From NCBI GenBank assembly GCA_900074745.1, contig LT598469.1, positions 930,001 to 994,000 on the forward strand: 64,000 bases of DNA. The letters run 5' to 3'. The stretch's first letter is position 1; each line of letters starts with the position of its first letter. A program made the translations under genes and the position numbers. Under the pieces are notes generated by a model. It searched no databases and had not been told where the DNA came from. It saw nothing but the letters and a program-made list of their open reading frames with translations. Below, piece by piece: positions 28,712 to 39,200 of the stretch. This stretch comes from Lachancea mirantina (taxonomy: Eukaryota > Ascomycota > Saccharomycetes > Saccharomycetales > Saccharomycetaceae).

Positions 28712-30013
28712 TTACAGCCATCGTTGAGTTTGAAAGAAATCGTAAATTTTGTTGGCTTTGCTGGCGTCTATATTAACCAAGTCGCGACAAGCCTTTTTCT
28801 TCAGAGTTCCGCCAGTCCTTAACAATTCTCGAAACATAACCTCCTTTATTGCTAAGTATGGTTTAGGCAGAATTTTTAATTGTAGACAAAGCTGCTGTTC
28901 CTCGGGTGAGAGAAGACCATAGTCAGCTCCATGCTGAATGTCGCTCAACGTCATTGTCTTTTTCTTATTATTTGGCTCACTGTAGCCTGGCCCGTAATCA
29001 GTGTTAGAGCGGTGCCCATTAGTGTTTCTATACCGACCGCCGCCATTAGCAGGGGAATAAGTGGAATTCCCAAATCTTTCTAGTGTCATAATTCTGGCTT
29101 GCTTGTCTCGCTCATATTTAAGACCGGCTTCCAGAGTTGTAATGCCATTACTCCTCCACTCTTGTAATTGATGGATTCTGGTCCTACACCTGAGTTCCTC
29201 TAGGATATCTCTGCTGAATTCCTCAAAATCCTCAGGAGTCATGATCTGGGCATATGCTTTTATTCTATTGTACATGTCTCTCGCATCCTTGCTTCTCTTT
29301 TTGTCAATCGCCTGCAATTTCCTGTAATCCATTAATCCATTTTGAAACAACAAGCGTTTTTTCTCCGCTCTCCGAGTCAAGCGAGAATTGTAGATGTCCA
29401 AAATAGTTAACTTAACTTCAATATCCAACATCTGGTCGTCAGGTTCAAATACCATGTCTTTAACTGGGCCCTCGGCTTCGTTTTCGAATTCTGTCTCAAA
29501 TTCCAATCGTCCAGGCATGAACCCCTGAACTTCATGACAGCTTGGCACAGAGGCTGTTGGCTTCCTAGGCGGAACTAGAGGTATCTCGCGGAACCTCTCA
29601 ATTCGCCTTTTACGGTTTTCTAAAAAGGTCTCCTGTGGAACATCGATCTCTTTCGTAATGTCTGGTATGGGATAAAAGGCACTTTCCAAATAATATTTGA
29701 TGTAATGCTCGTCCACCTCTTCCTTATGCCTGCACCCAATATGTTCGGCAACATCTTGCCAATTGCCCAGCCCCAGACTCTGAGAGCCCTTGATGAGAGC
29801 CAGCTCTTCATCAGCTCCCCATTCTTCGCAGAGAATCGGATAAGCATTGGTTTCTATTACCCTGTAATCATGATATGGCCGGTGACTTCCGCTGTACAAA
29901 CCTTGCGAGAAGCAAGGAACACACAGGTCATACTCCGGGCAAAGGGCACAAGAAATCCGAACACGATTGGTACAATCCGACGAGCAAACATCGCAGTGGA
30001 ATTTATTGGACAT
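28712..30013 (-). CDS. ADA2: Ada2, SAGA/ADA histone acetyltransferase adaptor
   Basis: The protein has 433 residues (S. cerevisiae 434) from ATG 30013. A ZZ zinc finger is at about residues 5-40 (FHCDVCSSDC, then CPEYDLCVPCFSQG). A SANT/Myb domain follows at about 62-110 (WGADEELALIKGSQSLGLGN), and a C-terminal SWIRM domain spans about 345-433 (LSPEEQQLCLQLKILPKPYL). The middle carries the conserved VPSCHEVQGFMPGRLEFETE. Ada2 stimulates Gcn5 in SAGA, SLIK and ADA complexes. It is divergent from RPS17 and convergent with UTP6, as for YDR448W. Confidence 0.98.
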   Translation of the reverse strand: MSNKFHCDVCSSDCTNRVRISCALCPEYDLCVPCFSQGLYSGSHRPYHDYRVIETNAYPILCEEWGADEELALIKGSQSLGLGNWQDVAEHIGCRHKEEVDEHYIKYYLESAFYPIPDITKEIDVPQETFLENRKRRIERFREIPLVPPRKPTASVPSCHEVQGFMPGRLEFETEFENEAEGPVKDMVFEPDDQMLDIEVKLTILDIYNSRLTRRAEKKRLLFQNGLMDYRKLQAIDKKRSKDARDMYNRIKAYAQIMTPEDFEEFSRDILEELRCRTRIHQLQEWRSNGITTLEAGLKYERDKQARIMTLERFGNSTYSPANGGGRYRNTNGHRSNTDYGPGYSEPNNKKKTMTLSDIQHGADYGLLSPEEQQLCLQLKILPKPYLAIKEVMFRELLRTGGTLKKKACRDLVNIDASKANKIYDFFQTQRWL

Positions 30014-30189
30014 GGAAGGAATCTTATGCCTCGGTCTCCCGTTGGTTACCTACATCCATTTAAATCTCGATTTTCTATTTCCATTATATTCTTTGAATGA
30101 TGAGAAATATCTTGTATGCCGTAACACGAGACTTTGCCCTAACGATCATGACCTTACTTCGTACAATATAACAAACAATGTTGACTTCT

Positions 30190-30229
30190 ACACCCTAACA
30201 TTTTGTTGAATATACATAACCCAAACACC
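30190..30229 (+). promoter_or_regulatory. Tandem Rap1-type sites of RPS17
   Basis: ACACCCTAACATT (30190-30202) fits the Rap1 pattern ACACCCNNACATT, and ACCCAAACACC (30219-30229) is a second, weaker copy in the same orientation. They lie about 350-390 bp upstream of the RPS17 start, almost the same distance as at RPS18. Confidence 0.65.
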
Positions 30230-30309
30230 ATACGGAGTAAGCCACATGCGTCCCTTTGGTGCCAAATAGTTTTGAGCATCTACTTCGCATCTGGTCTCTA
30301 AAGTTTGTC

Positions 30310-30487
30310 TGCATTTCCGCCTCGCCTCCGTGGCGCGTAGCCTCAGCTTGCCAGCGAGCGGCGGCCTACGGCCCTCTTCCTCTGGGCTGACGGTTCCTGC
30401 GCTAGTCCGAGCTGCCAGCCCTGGCCGCTGGAACGCTAGGCTGGTGTGCACGGGCTCTAACCTTCGCTGCCACACTGCTGGCCGGAC
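30310..30487. promoter_or_regulatory. GC-rich block in the RPS17 promoter
   Basis: This stretch is visibly GC-rich compared with both flanks and lies between the Rap1-type sites and the start codon, as in RPS18. It contains TTCCGCCTCGCC (30315-30326), one mismatch from a word in the RPS18 block in the same gene orientation, and CCTACGGC (30365-30372), which also occurs there. The function is unknown; a Fhl1/Ifh1 or Hmo1 platform is one possibility. Confidence 0.4.
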
Positions 30488-30579
30488 AGTAGTGATGATT
30501 GAAAAAACTAACTTATCATCGAAGGGAATTGGCAATTAAGTTATTCAAACAGTACAGGACCTAAGACCGATAGGACAGA

Positions 30580-31316
30580 ATGGTACGTTATTATCCTGAT
30601 AAGAAGGACGAGAGTATTGCGCTAAGTGGGAAGCTATCGCAGAGGGCACGCTCATAGGTGTTAAAATCATCATGAAAGAACAGTACCATTAAGCGTTTGG
30701 TTAGTCTGAAGAGAGCAGACAGGGAACGTGAGGGGCGTAATTTGTTCACTAGACCCAAGAAATGAGTTAGATACCGCGATGAAAGTGGTTTGAGATTCCC
30801 CTGCTGATGCGTGCTTGAGTGGCAGCGTTTGGCTAAACTTAAAACAATAGCTCTCGTATGGAACAGTACAGCGAAGAATCTATTACTAACGCAAAATGTT
30901 TTCTGCAGGGTAGAGTTAGAACCAAGACAGTCAAGCGTGCCTCTAAGGCTTTGATCGAGCGTTACTATCCAAAGTTGACTTTGGACTTCCAAACCAACAA
31001 GAGATTGACCGATGAGATCGCTACCATCCAATCTAAGAGATTGAGAAACAAGATTGCCGGTTACACGACTCACTTGATGAAGAGAATTCAAAAGGGTCCT
31101 GTTAGAGGCATCTCTTTCAAGTTGCAAGAAGAGGAAAGAGAGAGAAAGGACCAATACGTTCCAGCTGTGTCCGCTTTGGACCTTCAAAACTCCAAGGGTG
31201 TTTTGAACGTCGACAACCAAACCGCCGACTTGGTTAAGGCCTTGGGTTTGAAATTGCCATTGTCTGTTTCCAGCGTTTCCGCTCAAAGAGAGAGACGTTT
31301 CAGAAGAAGAAACTAA
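30580..31316 (+). CDS. RPS17: 40S ribosomal protein S17 (eS17), two exons
   Basis: Exon 1 is only the ATG at 30580-30582. The intron of 326 nt (30583-30908) has donor GTACGT, a TACTAAC branch point shortly before the end, and acceptor CAG. Exon 2 is 30909-31316. The spliced protein has 136 residues, equal to S. cerevisiae Rps17, and starts [20 protein letters not shown]. eS17 is in the head of the 40S subunit. Codon bias is strong. The one-codon first exon is the same as in S. cerevisiae RPS17A/B, so the longer frame running back into the intron is not the true start. It is the single counterpart of YML024W and YDR447C. Confidence 0.98.
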
Positions 31317-32379
31317 GCGTGCATGTAGTTTCAAGTACAATTATCTCTCCGCTTAAACTTCTTTACCACTTTTTCCAATGTGTAGATCTAGCCAAATATC
31401 ACATTAATACGAAGGAAATTCATTACCATGTTTCATTCAAAAACATTGATCTACAGCGTCAAGGAGACATTTGCATCTCAAAGAGCATTTAGTACCTCTC
31501 GACTAGGTGTCGCACTTTCGCCGTTGTCTTTGACGACGTTAATGTAGGAATATATAGACGCAGTGTGGTATGCTCGGCATCACTAGACTATTTTCACATT
31601 TTAGTTTACCCTTTGAAGCTGGGCTGCTAGTCCCGGGTACTCCGAGTTTTAAACGAATATCATGGGCTTTCTAAACACACTCGAAGATTAGCAATCGTTA
31701 ATTACTTGAAAATTTGGTGTCTCTTATCTTTATAAGTTTTCACCAGAAGACATGCAACTGATGACAGTATACAATTAAACGCTAAGAATCGATAAATGAC
31801 CATCAGACATATTGTTAGATAACCGCTACGTAAAGTGAAAACTTAAGAAAACAAGGCTGAGATTAAATTTGATCCTCTTCGGAAATCTGTCATTGGACAG
31901 GTTTATTAGCTTCAAAACGACATGATAGTCCCACATCATTAACTGAAAAAGGACCGAAATCAAAGCAAATCTACAGCGGCAAGACTATAATCTGGGTGTT
32001 CCGCGTAACATTGTACAACTCACTTCATTCACAAATGCTTGGTTTAGACAGAAGATTTCGAAATTTGAGGCTACCAGAAGACTTGCGTGTTATATGTTAC
32101 AATAAGGTCGATTTGAATTTAATATTGAAGAAACTCTCATGGGAGTAGCCAATCTCAAAGAATCCCCAAGATATTCAAGAAAAGTCCAAGATACTCAAAT
32201 ATACTCAGAAAAACTTCTCGATGTCGCTTCGATGAGCCTTTACGGGTCTACTATATTTTTTCGACTGTTATCTCTCCATTAGCGACTGCAAAAACTGTGG
32301 CTTTTGATCGTCAAAGCTTCAAGAGGTAGGCTAACTGAGAGAAATGACAGACTAGTATTCACCAACCACTTCCAACTCA
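31317..32379. other. ORF-free spacer between RPS17 and the D-lactate dehydrogenase gene
   Basis: About 1.06 kb with no plausible coding frame on either strand and no RNA gene that I recognise. In S. cerevisiae the meiotic gene ECM11 (YDR446W) lies between RPS17B and YDR444W; nothing resembling it is seen here. The stretch also contains the promoter of the downstream gene. Confidence 0.5.
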
Positions 32380-34089
32380 ATGCTTTTGCAGAGGATTGGA
32401 CGCGGGTCTGCGGTGCGTGTGGCAAAGCAGCAGGTTTTTGCCAATAAAGGCGGGTTACGCTATCAAAGTTCTGGCAATCGACCATTTTTGACAAAAAACA
32501 AGATAGTTAACATAAGTTCGCTATTTATTGGCCTTGGGCTCGGTATTTATGCGAAAATTAGATGGAGCTCGCATGATGAATTACAAGTTTTCCCAGAACC
32601 CTCGACTACCCCGCTTAATAGCGTTGGCCCGCCCAAATATGGCTCCGACGCAGATTTGCAGAAGTGTGTCGTGGAGTTGAGGGAACTATTGGGTAAAGAA
32701 TATGTAAGAGACTCCGAGGCTGAGATCGAACATCACACGGATAATGGATTCAACCCTTCCAAGCCACAACCAGAGCACAAACCTCGGATTATCATTTATC
32801 CGGGTTCAACTGAACAGGTGTCTGACGCGATGAAGATAATCAGCCGATACAATATCCCTATCGTGCCCTTCTCGGGTGGGACTTCACTCGAAGGCCACAC
32901 TTATTCTACAAGGCAAGGTATAGTTATGAACACTTCAAGAATGAACCAAATTGTCAAAGTGAATATCGATGATCTTGATGCAGTGCTCCAGGCTGGCGTC
33001 GGCTGGCAACAATTGAATGAACACTTATCCGAATTAGAAGGCGCCGAGAATCTGATGCTTGGCTGTGATTGCGGCCCGGGTGCTCACGTTTGCGGCATGG
33101 TCAGCACCAATGCTTCTGGAATTGGCGCCACGCGCTATGGTTCTATGGTATCAAACATAATCTCTGTGACTGCAGTTTTAGCCGATGGAACGGTTATTAA
33201 GACAAAAAGAAGGCCAAGAAAGTCAAGCGCGGGATATAATCTGACAGGGCTTCTTGCCGGTAGTGAGGGAACTTTGGCGATAATAACAGAGGTGACAGTT
33301 AAGTTACAGGTTAGACCGGCTCACGAGACCGTTGTTCTTGTTCAATTCCCGACGCTGAAGGATTCTACAAATGCCGTAGCCTCTTTGTTTAAAAGTGGCA
33401 TTCAGCTCAACGCTGTGGAGTTTCTCGATGCAGGAATGATGCAATGCATAAACTACAGCGATCTAACTTCCAAAAAGTTTGAGAATTATCCTACTCTGTT
33501 ATTCAAAATCGCCGGTCTCAACAAAATAGTCGTTACGGAGTATGTCAAAGAAGTCAAGAAAGTTTGCCAAAATAGTAACTGTCGTATGTTCGAATTCGCA
33601 CGCGATGAAGTTGAGGCGGAGGAATTGTTTTCTGTCCGCAAAAATGCACTGTACGTGATGCTCGATTATGGATATAATGAGATAAGTGAAGACGCCAAGA
33701 TGTGGGTTACGGATTTTGCGGTGCCACTGTCACGACTTGCTTCGACTTTAGAGCAGGCCGATAAACTTATGGAAGCTTATCCTTTAAAGCATTTGACTTT
33801 GGGACATGTAGGAGATGGCAATTTCCATCTCGACATATTTTACTTACCAGAACAATATGAGATGTGCAAAAGGGTGGTTGACAAATTAGCAGTCTTGGCT
33901 TTAGAAAATGAAGGTACTTGCTCGGGCGAGCATGGAATTGGATTCGGTAAGAGAGCCATGCTGGAAGATGAACTGGGCGAAGCGACTATTTCCGCAATGA
34001 GAAAGCTAAAAATGGCGCTGGACCCTAAGCGGCTGCTCAATCCGGATAAAGTGTTCAAAATTGATCCCTTGGATTCGAGCAAAGATTAA
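32380..34089 (+). CDS. DLD1: Mitochondrial D-lactate dehydrogenase (cytochrome c), Dld1-type
   Basis: The protein has 569 residues (S. cerevisiae Dld1 587). A basic N-terminal presequence (MLLQRIGRGSAVRVAKQQ) precedes a hydrophobic helix at about 42-62 (KIVNISSLFIGLGLGIYAK), the layout of inner-membrane Dld1. The FAD-binding domain covers about residues 130-310 with PFSGGTSLEGH, LGCDCGPGAHVCGM and KRRPRKSSAGYNL. The C-terminal FAD-oxidase domain ends with HVGDGNFH and CSGEHGIGFGKR. It oxidises D-lactate to pyruvate and passes electrons to cytochrome c. In S. cerevisiae DLD1 is on another chromosome arm (YDL174C), so this gene is an insertion relative to that order. A non-DLD1 paralogue of the family cannot be fully excluded. 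Confidence 0.9.
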   Translation: MLLQRIGRGSAVRVAKQQVFANKGGLRYQSSGNRPFLTKNKIVNISSLFIGLGLGIYAKIRWSSHDELQVFPEPSTTPLNSVGPPKYGSDADLQKCVVELRELLGKEYVRDSEAEIEHHTDNGFNPSKPQPEHKPRIIIYPGSTEQVSDAMKIISRYNIPIVPFSGGTSLEGHTYSTRQGIVMNTSRMNQIVKVNIDDLDAVLQAGVGWQQLNEHLSELEGAENLMLGCDCGPGAHVCGMVSTNASGIGATRYGSMVSNIISVTAVLADGTVIKTKRRPRKSSAGYNLTGLLAGSEGTLAIITEVTVKLQVRPAHETVVLVQFPTLKDSTNAVASLFKSGIQLNAVEFLDAGMMQCINYSDLTSKKFENYPTLLFKIAGLNKIVVTEYVKEVKKVCQNSNCRMFEFARDEVEAEELFSVRKNALYVMLDYGYNEISEDAKMWVTDFAVPLSRLASTLEQADKLMEAYPLKHLTLGHVGDGNFHLDIFYLPEQYEMCKRVVDKLAVLALENEGTCSGEHGIGFGKRAMLEDELGEATISAMRKLKMALDPKRLLNPDKVFKIDPLDSSKD

Positions 34090-34170
34090 AAGAATACAAA
34101 TTCTTTATTCTTAAAAGCTCTTCCATAGATAATTAGAAATGTTAATATTAATGCAAATACTCGTGCTTGT

Positions 34171-36072
34171 TCATGAACTTGATTTACCAAAATGCGAACG
34201 AGCCAGGTGATCAACAACAACCCAGCCAAATGAATTGACAAATCTACGACGCACTACAATGTTATTGTGCGAATCCGGCTGGAGTGTGACCAGCACTTTT
34301 CTCCAGGTCATCGTTTCTTGCCATTTTCGAGCAATTCGCTCTTGAACACGATGAATGCGGTCATTAGGGTACATTAGTTTCTTTATGACAGGCCTTTTCG
34401 AATAATGAGCAGGAGGAAGCTCATCAGGAGTGTACACTTTGTCGTGAATTATTTTGTCTTGGCGCTTGCTTGGGTCCTTCAAGTATTCTTGACTTGGTAG
34501 AGGAGCCAATAGAACATTGGCCGCGGATTCAAATGCGGACGCCTTTGGAGGAGGAGTGAAATCTTCTTCTGTCTCCATTTCTTCAGTTGCACCATCGCTT
34601 GCGTTCAGCTTTGAGTTGCTTTTCACAATCTGGGTCCGCTTATACCGTTTATATTTGTTCTTTTTGATAAGCGCCTGTGGGAGAATATATTGTAGAGCGG
34701 ATTTTTTATCCATGGTCTCTTGAGGAATTTCACCAGCTGCCTTATCTTTTCGACTGCTACCAGCGTCTGACCTTCCGGGATCATTACCGTGCTCCTTAGT
34801 TCGTGCTCCTCGAACCTCTCCCAGGCCTCTCCAGTCCAAATACAGTAAGGCAGAAGTACGTAGTGGTACTATACCGTCGTGCAATACATTAGCGTACGCT
34901 GTACGGTTCTTGAACCTGCTGAAAATTGACAAAGCAGGATCCATTGGAATTAGTTCCAGAAGTGCCTTTCCTTTGGTGTTAAAACAAGGCTTATGTTCTG
35001 TCGCAACTAACCCATCGGAGTGCAGGAAAAACGTTCGCTGCAGCGCCAGATCTATGCCTGTTTGACCCAAAGCGCCAATATCTAGCGCCAAAGATATGAA
35101 TTTGGGCGTCTCACCCGTGACGCCGAGGTAGGGCGTGGCCAGAGTAATGAAATTGACAGGTTCCAAACCGGTTTGTTTATCGAAAATGTCAGGTCGCTTA
35201 ACGGCGATGTAGTGCACAGCCATTGCTTGAACAAGGCCGCCCAATGAATGACCAATGAAAGATATCTTGGTAATTTTGAATCTCGAACGTAGCTCATCCA
35301 CGGTCTCGATGATGTATTTGGCAAGACGTGTACCTAGCGTTCTAACACCTTTGCTCGATCGGCCAATATTCTGCATAAACCCTCGTACTAACAAATTCGG
35401 ATTTTCGCTGTCAGGGAGACTCGCGGCAGCCATTTCGATTTTATCCTTCAGATACAACATATCGCAACCTGCGTTAGAGAAGATGCCGTGGGTGAGAAAT
35501 ACAAGATGGCTTTCACGTTCAGGAAATGGTGGATCTAAGTTCCACAACGTTCGAGTGTCCCATTTCGCGCACGAGATTCCCGCTGCCATGACCACTTTTT
35601 GCCCATTGGGCATCTCTCGTGATGCTTTTGTGCCAATACACAATCTGAAGCTCAATGTCGGCAACGCAGTAACAGAAAGCTGGGAAAGAACATCGATAAG
35701 CCAAACGTACTCATCAGAATCTCCGACACGAGAATTCTCATTGATTCGTAAAACTGCTCTGTATTCTTCCCATGGCTTTACATCCTCACAAAACTGCAAA
35801 TCCTCTCCTTCGAATTTCTTCAGTTCATTATAGTTAAATGGCCGTATGTCAATGTAAAAAGAATATGGGCCTGTCAGATAAATGGGTCGCAATAGCCCAC
35901 TCTCCATATTTTTAAAACTCAAATACAATTCTGTCACATTTATATTCTGAGAATCTAGGATCTTTTTACTAACACTAAATTTGTACCGTACGAGTTCCCC
36001 TAACCCAACTTTGAAGTGATCATCTAGCAGTAAAATGCCAGTTTCGTCATCGATTATTATGCCCTCTGCCAT
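34171..36072 (-). CDS. Putative serine lipase, YDR444W/ROG1 family (DUF676)
   Basis: The protein has 633 residues and is the likely orthologue of YDR444W. After an N-terminal domain of about 180 residues, the alpha/beta-hydrolase core begins with LVFLTHGIFSN (residues 191-200), and the nucleophile elbow GHSLGG is at 274-279 with Ser276. A conserved VLHDGIVPLRTSALLYLDW segment contributes the acid/His region (HDGIVP). A basic, low-complexity insert lies near residues 430-490. The family is thought to hydrolyse acylglycerols or phospholipids, but the substrate of YDR444W is not settled. It is convergent with DLD1 (81 bp) and divergent from SSN2, beside YDR443C as in S. cerevisiae. Confidence 0.9.
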   Translation of the reverse strand: MAEGIIIDDETGILLLDDHFKVGLGELVRYKFSVSKKILDSQNINVTELYLSFKNMESGLLRPIYLTGPYSFYIDIRPFNYNELKKFEGEDLQFCEDVKPWEEYRAVLRINENSRVGDSDEYVWLIDVLSQLSVTALPTLSFRLCIGTKASREMPNGQKVVMAAGISCAKWDTRTLWNLDPPFPERESHLVFLTHGIFSNAGCDMLYLKDKIEMAAASLPDSENPNLLVRGFMQNIGRSSKGVRTLGTRLAKYIIETVDELRSRFKITKISFIGHSLGGLVQAMAVHYIAVKRPDIFDKQTGLEPVNFITLATPYLGVTGETPKFISLALDIGALGQTGIDLALQRTFFLHSDGLVATEHKPCFNTKGKALLELIPMDPALSIFSRFKNRTAYANVLHDGIVPLRTSALLYLDWRGLGEVRGARTKEHGNDPGRSDAGSSRKDKAAGEIPQETMDKKSALQYILPQALIKKNKYKRYKRTQIVKSNSKLNASDGATEEMETEEDFTPPPKASAFESAANVLLAPLPSQEYLKDPSKRQDKIIHDKVYTPDELPPAHYSKRPVIKKLMYPNDRIHRVQERIARKWQETMTWRKVLVTLQPDSHNNIVVRRRFVNSFGWVVVDHLARSHFGKSSS

Positions 36073-36219
36073 CGAATTCTTGGCATTATGTATATATGAA
36101 GTTTGATTAAATCATTTTGACCAAGCTTTTGAAATTTGTAGTAGATCAAATCATGAATGAAAAACCATATAGAAGGGCCAGTCATAGCACGAAAAAAAAG
36201 AAGAGTTAGAGCCCATATT

Positions 36220-39200
36220 ATGGCTGGCAATAGCGTATCGTACCCGTTGGAAAATATTGCGACTAATTTTTATAAGATTGGAAATATAGAAAAGGTCAAT
36301 TATGCTCAATTAATACAAGAAAATTCGGACAGTCAGTGGTGTATTCAAGCCGAACTCATACTGCGTAAAGAGAATCCAAAGGCCCTTGTAGCACTTTTTT
36401 CAAGAGATTTATGGTGTTTTAGTTTGAACGACGAGCCGTTGCCTTTCCCGTCGCATGAGAACGGAGACGAAGCGCGGCCCAAACTTGATAAAAAGGGCCA
36501 TTTTACGCCAGATGTACCAAAACCTAATTTGCCAACACCATACGCGGTTTTCCTTAAAGCGCTTCGAAGAATGGTCTACGTGAACCTGTGCCTCAATTCG
36601 AAAGAAAGTTTGGTGCCCTTTGGTAACTTGGGAATTTACAGTCGGGGCTCTTGGGCAAGCAGGATTATCAGTTTCGAGCCCCATCTCATTGAAAGCGGTG
36701 AACTGTGTCTCTCTATGGACATGAAAGAAATACCTTTTGTAAAGCTTGATGCAGGCCTGCTGAGAGACACATTTTTGACACAATCGGCAGTATATCTGGC
36801 GCCATCTGGTATACGTGCCTTTTTCGCTACAAAAGACCCCAAAGATGCCATATGTGCTGCTCCAAAAAATGCCAAAATTCTTTTGATTACGCTTTTGCTC
36901 TCATACGGCATAGATTTGACTCGCAGATCAGAGATAACGTGGGTCAATCTCATCGCAAGTCTAGATCACTTGAATGGGCAAACTTCGAAAGTTTCTCGCT
37001 ATCTAGAAACTCCGAAGACTTACAAAAAAGTAGTTTGGCCACTAGAGCTTTGTTACGCGCAGATGTGTAGTGGTTTCAAACCAAAAGATGAGATGATCGA
37101 AGGGGAGTTGGAGCCTGATCTGGATGAAGTTTTCGAAATAATTGATGATTTTGTCCAACTGAAATTGACATCTGCATTTAGAACTCCAGGAAGTGCGGGC
37201 ACCGGTACAGGAACTGGAACTGCAACGGGATACAACCCTTTAAGCACGGGCGCAGCTTACTCTGATAATACTCAACTGCTGCACAAACACTCGAACAGCA
37301 TAGGGCCTGCACCCACGTCAAATATCAACATACCGCAATCCAACTCACTGAAAACAACTCCCAATGAGCTAGGCTCGAATATCACACCAGCACCACCTCC
37401 TTCCTCGGCACCACCTTCGGCCGATGACCAATTTCAAAGTGCTTTTCTCAATAGTCCACATCTTAATGGCGATCAGCTCGACAAGAAGCGTTTTAATTAC
37501 ATTAAGCATCCAAACTCCGATAATGAACGGAGTGATGCGTGGCTTGACAAAGAAAAGTCCAACATAGAAGCCCATCAGAGTGACTCGCCGGCCGAGCAGA
37601 TGGAGAAGCTCGTCAAGATACCAAATTCTGAATATGACAATGATAAACCTTCTGAAGAAGATGACATGGGACTATTAGGAGACGCTGATGATGAGGAACT
37701 CTTTGGCGAGCACTCAGATACGGACGACATACAGAAGCAAGATTTGAAGGATATAACAGACGACATGTTCGAACTTGCCCAAGATAGTGCTACAGATAGC
37801 CCCAGTGATAGTCCAAGACAAGGTGCATTCGATCACTCCAAAAATCTCAAACGCAAATACCTTGACATACCTCTGGAAGAGATGACATTACCGACAACGC
37901 CTCTGTACACCGACCCTGGAGCTCCTCTCCCAGTAGAGACCCCAAAGGACCGCAAGAAAAGCGTTTTCGCACCGCTGAACTTCAACCCCATCATTGAGTC
38001 AAACGTTGATAACAAGTACCGAAATGGTGGTAAATTCTCAATTGACACTAGGAAAAGTGAGGAACCATTAAAATTCGATGTTTCAACAGCCAACATCTCT
38101 AGTTCTGAGGATGGAGCTTCCATGAGTGAGGAAGACGAGTTCGGGGACTTAATCGAAGACCGGATAAACAGTCAATCTTTCGACGTTGGTATGATATCCA
38201 TACCTGCCTATCAAGGGGACTTGCAAGATCGTCCGCCTGAATTCGCACGACATGACTTCTCTAAAGAAGCATCTTTCCTACCGCCGAGCAGCAGCGGGTT
38301 AAGTCCCGAAAAACTGATGAAAGACGGCCAAAGGGATCTTTGGAAATCACCTCGGGATGCGAAGAACGGTGAGATTTCGATTCCTCCTGGTAATATTCCT
38401 CCACCATCAGAAGCAGCCTTCGATAATTGTGACTACCTTAAGGATGGGGACGGCATATGTGAAGAAGGCCAGGATGTTCAAGCCACCGAGGAAGAGAAAA
38501 CACTGCTTCATCAGACCAACGAAGCTGCTACTAGTGGACCAGTTGCAACGACGAATCGCAATAGCGATTCAGAAATAGGAAGCCAGGAATCGTCAAACAC
38601 CTTACCCTTTTTGTTAAGAAGTGTCGCTCTCAACACAATACCCAGGAGGTTCTATGACAAATGCCCTACAACGTCCATTGAGGGCGTACAAAGTGTGTTA
38701 AATTTACTTACTGAACAAATTGTATTCGATAAGGGACTCTTGAAAATGGGTGGAAGTGAAGACTCAGCCCATGATGTATTCAAATCATGCGAAGAGGGAT
38801 TTGTTCAAGATAGTCTCAAAAACATCTTCGGGCTATTTGACAGGGTTTATGGCGATAAGATTATTGATGAAATCTTTTACATGAAACAGCCGTTGGTACA
38901 AGTAAAGAAAAACTCCGAGGTCATCAAGATAAAAGCTGATTCCGAATCTTTTGCCCAGTACTTAAATTTAAAACCTGTTCAAAGGTTTAAATGTTTCAAA
39001 GCACTTTTTTTGACTACTTCTTTCAAGGATGACTGCACTGATTTCCTGTCAGTAGTTTCACAAACATACACAGCACAGGAGCTTGGTTTTTGTGAGTTAG
39101 TCAAATTAACAGATGAAGATATTCCCGGGCTCATTCATTTAATAAATTTCGAAAGGGACACTTTATCCTTACTTTCTGCCCAAATTGTATCTTATTGTTC

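Noticed and set aside
32380-34089. Horizontal transfer of the D-lactate dehydrogenase gene
   Set aside because: The protein has the yeast Dld1 layout (presequence plus inner-membrane helix) and close similarity to S. cerevisiae Dld1; relocation within yeasts explains it.
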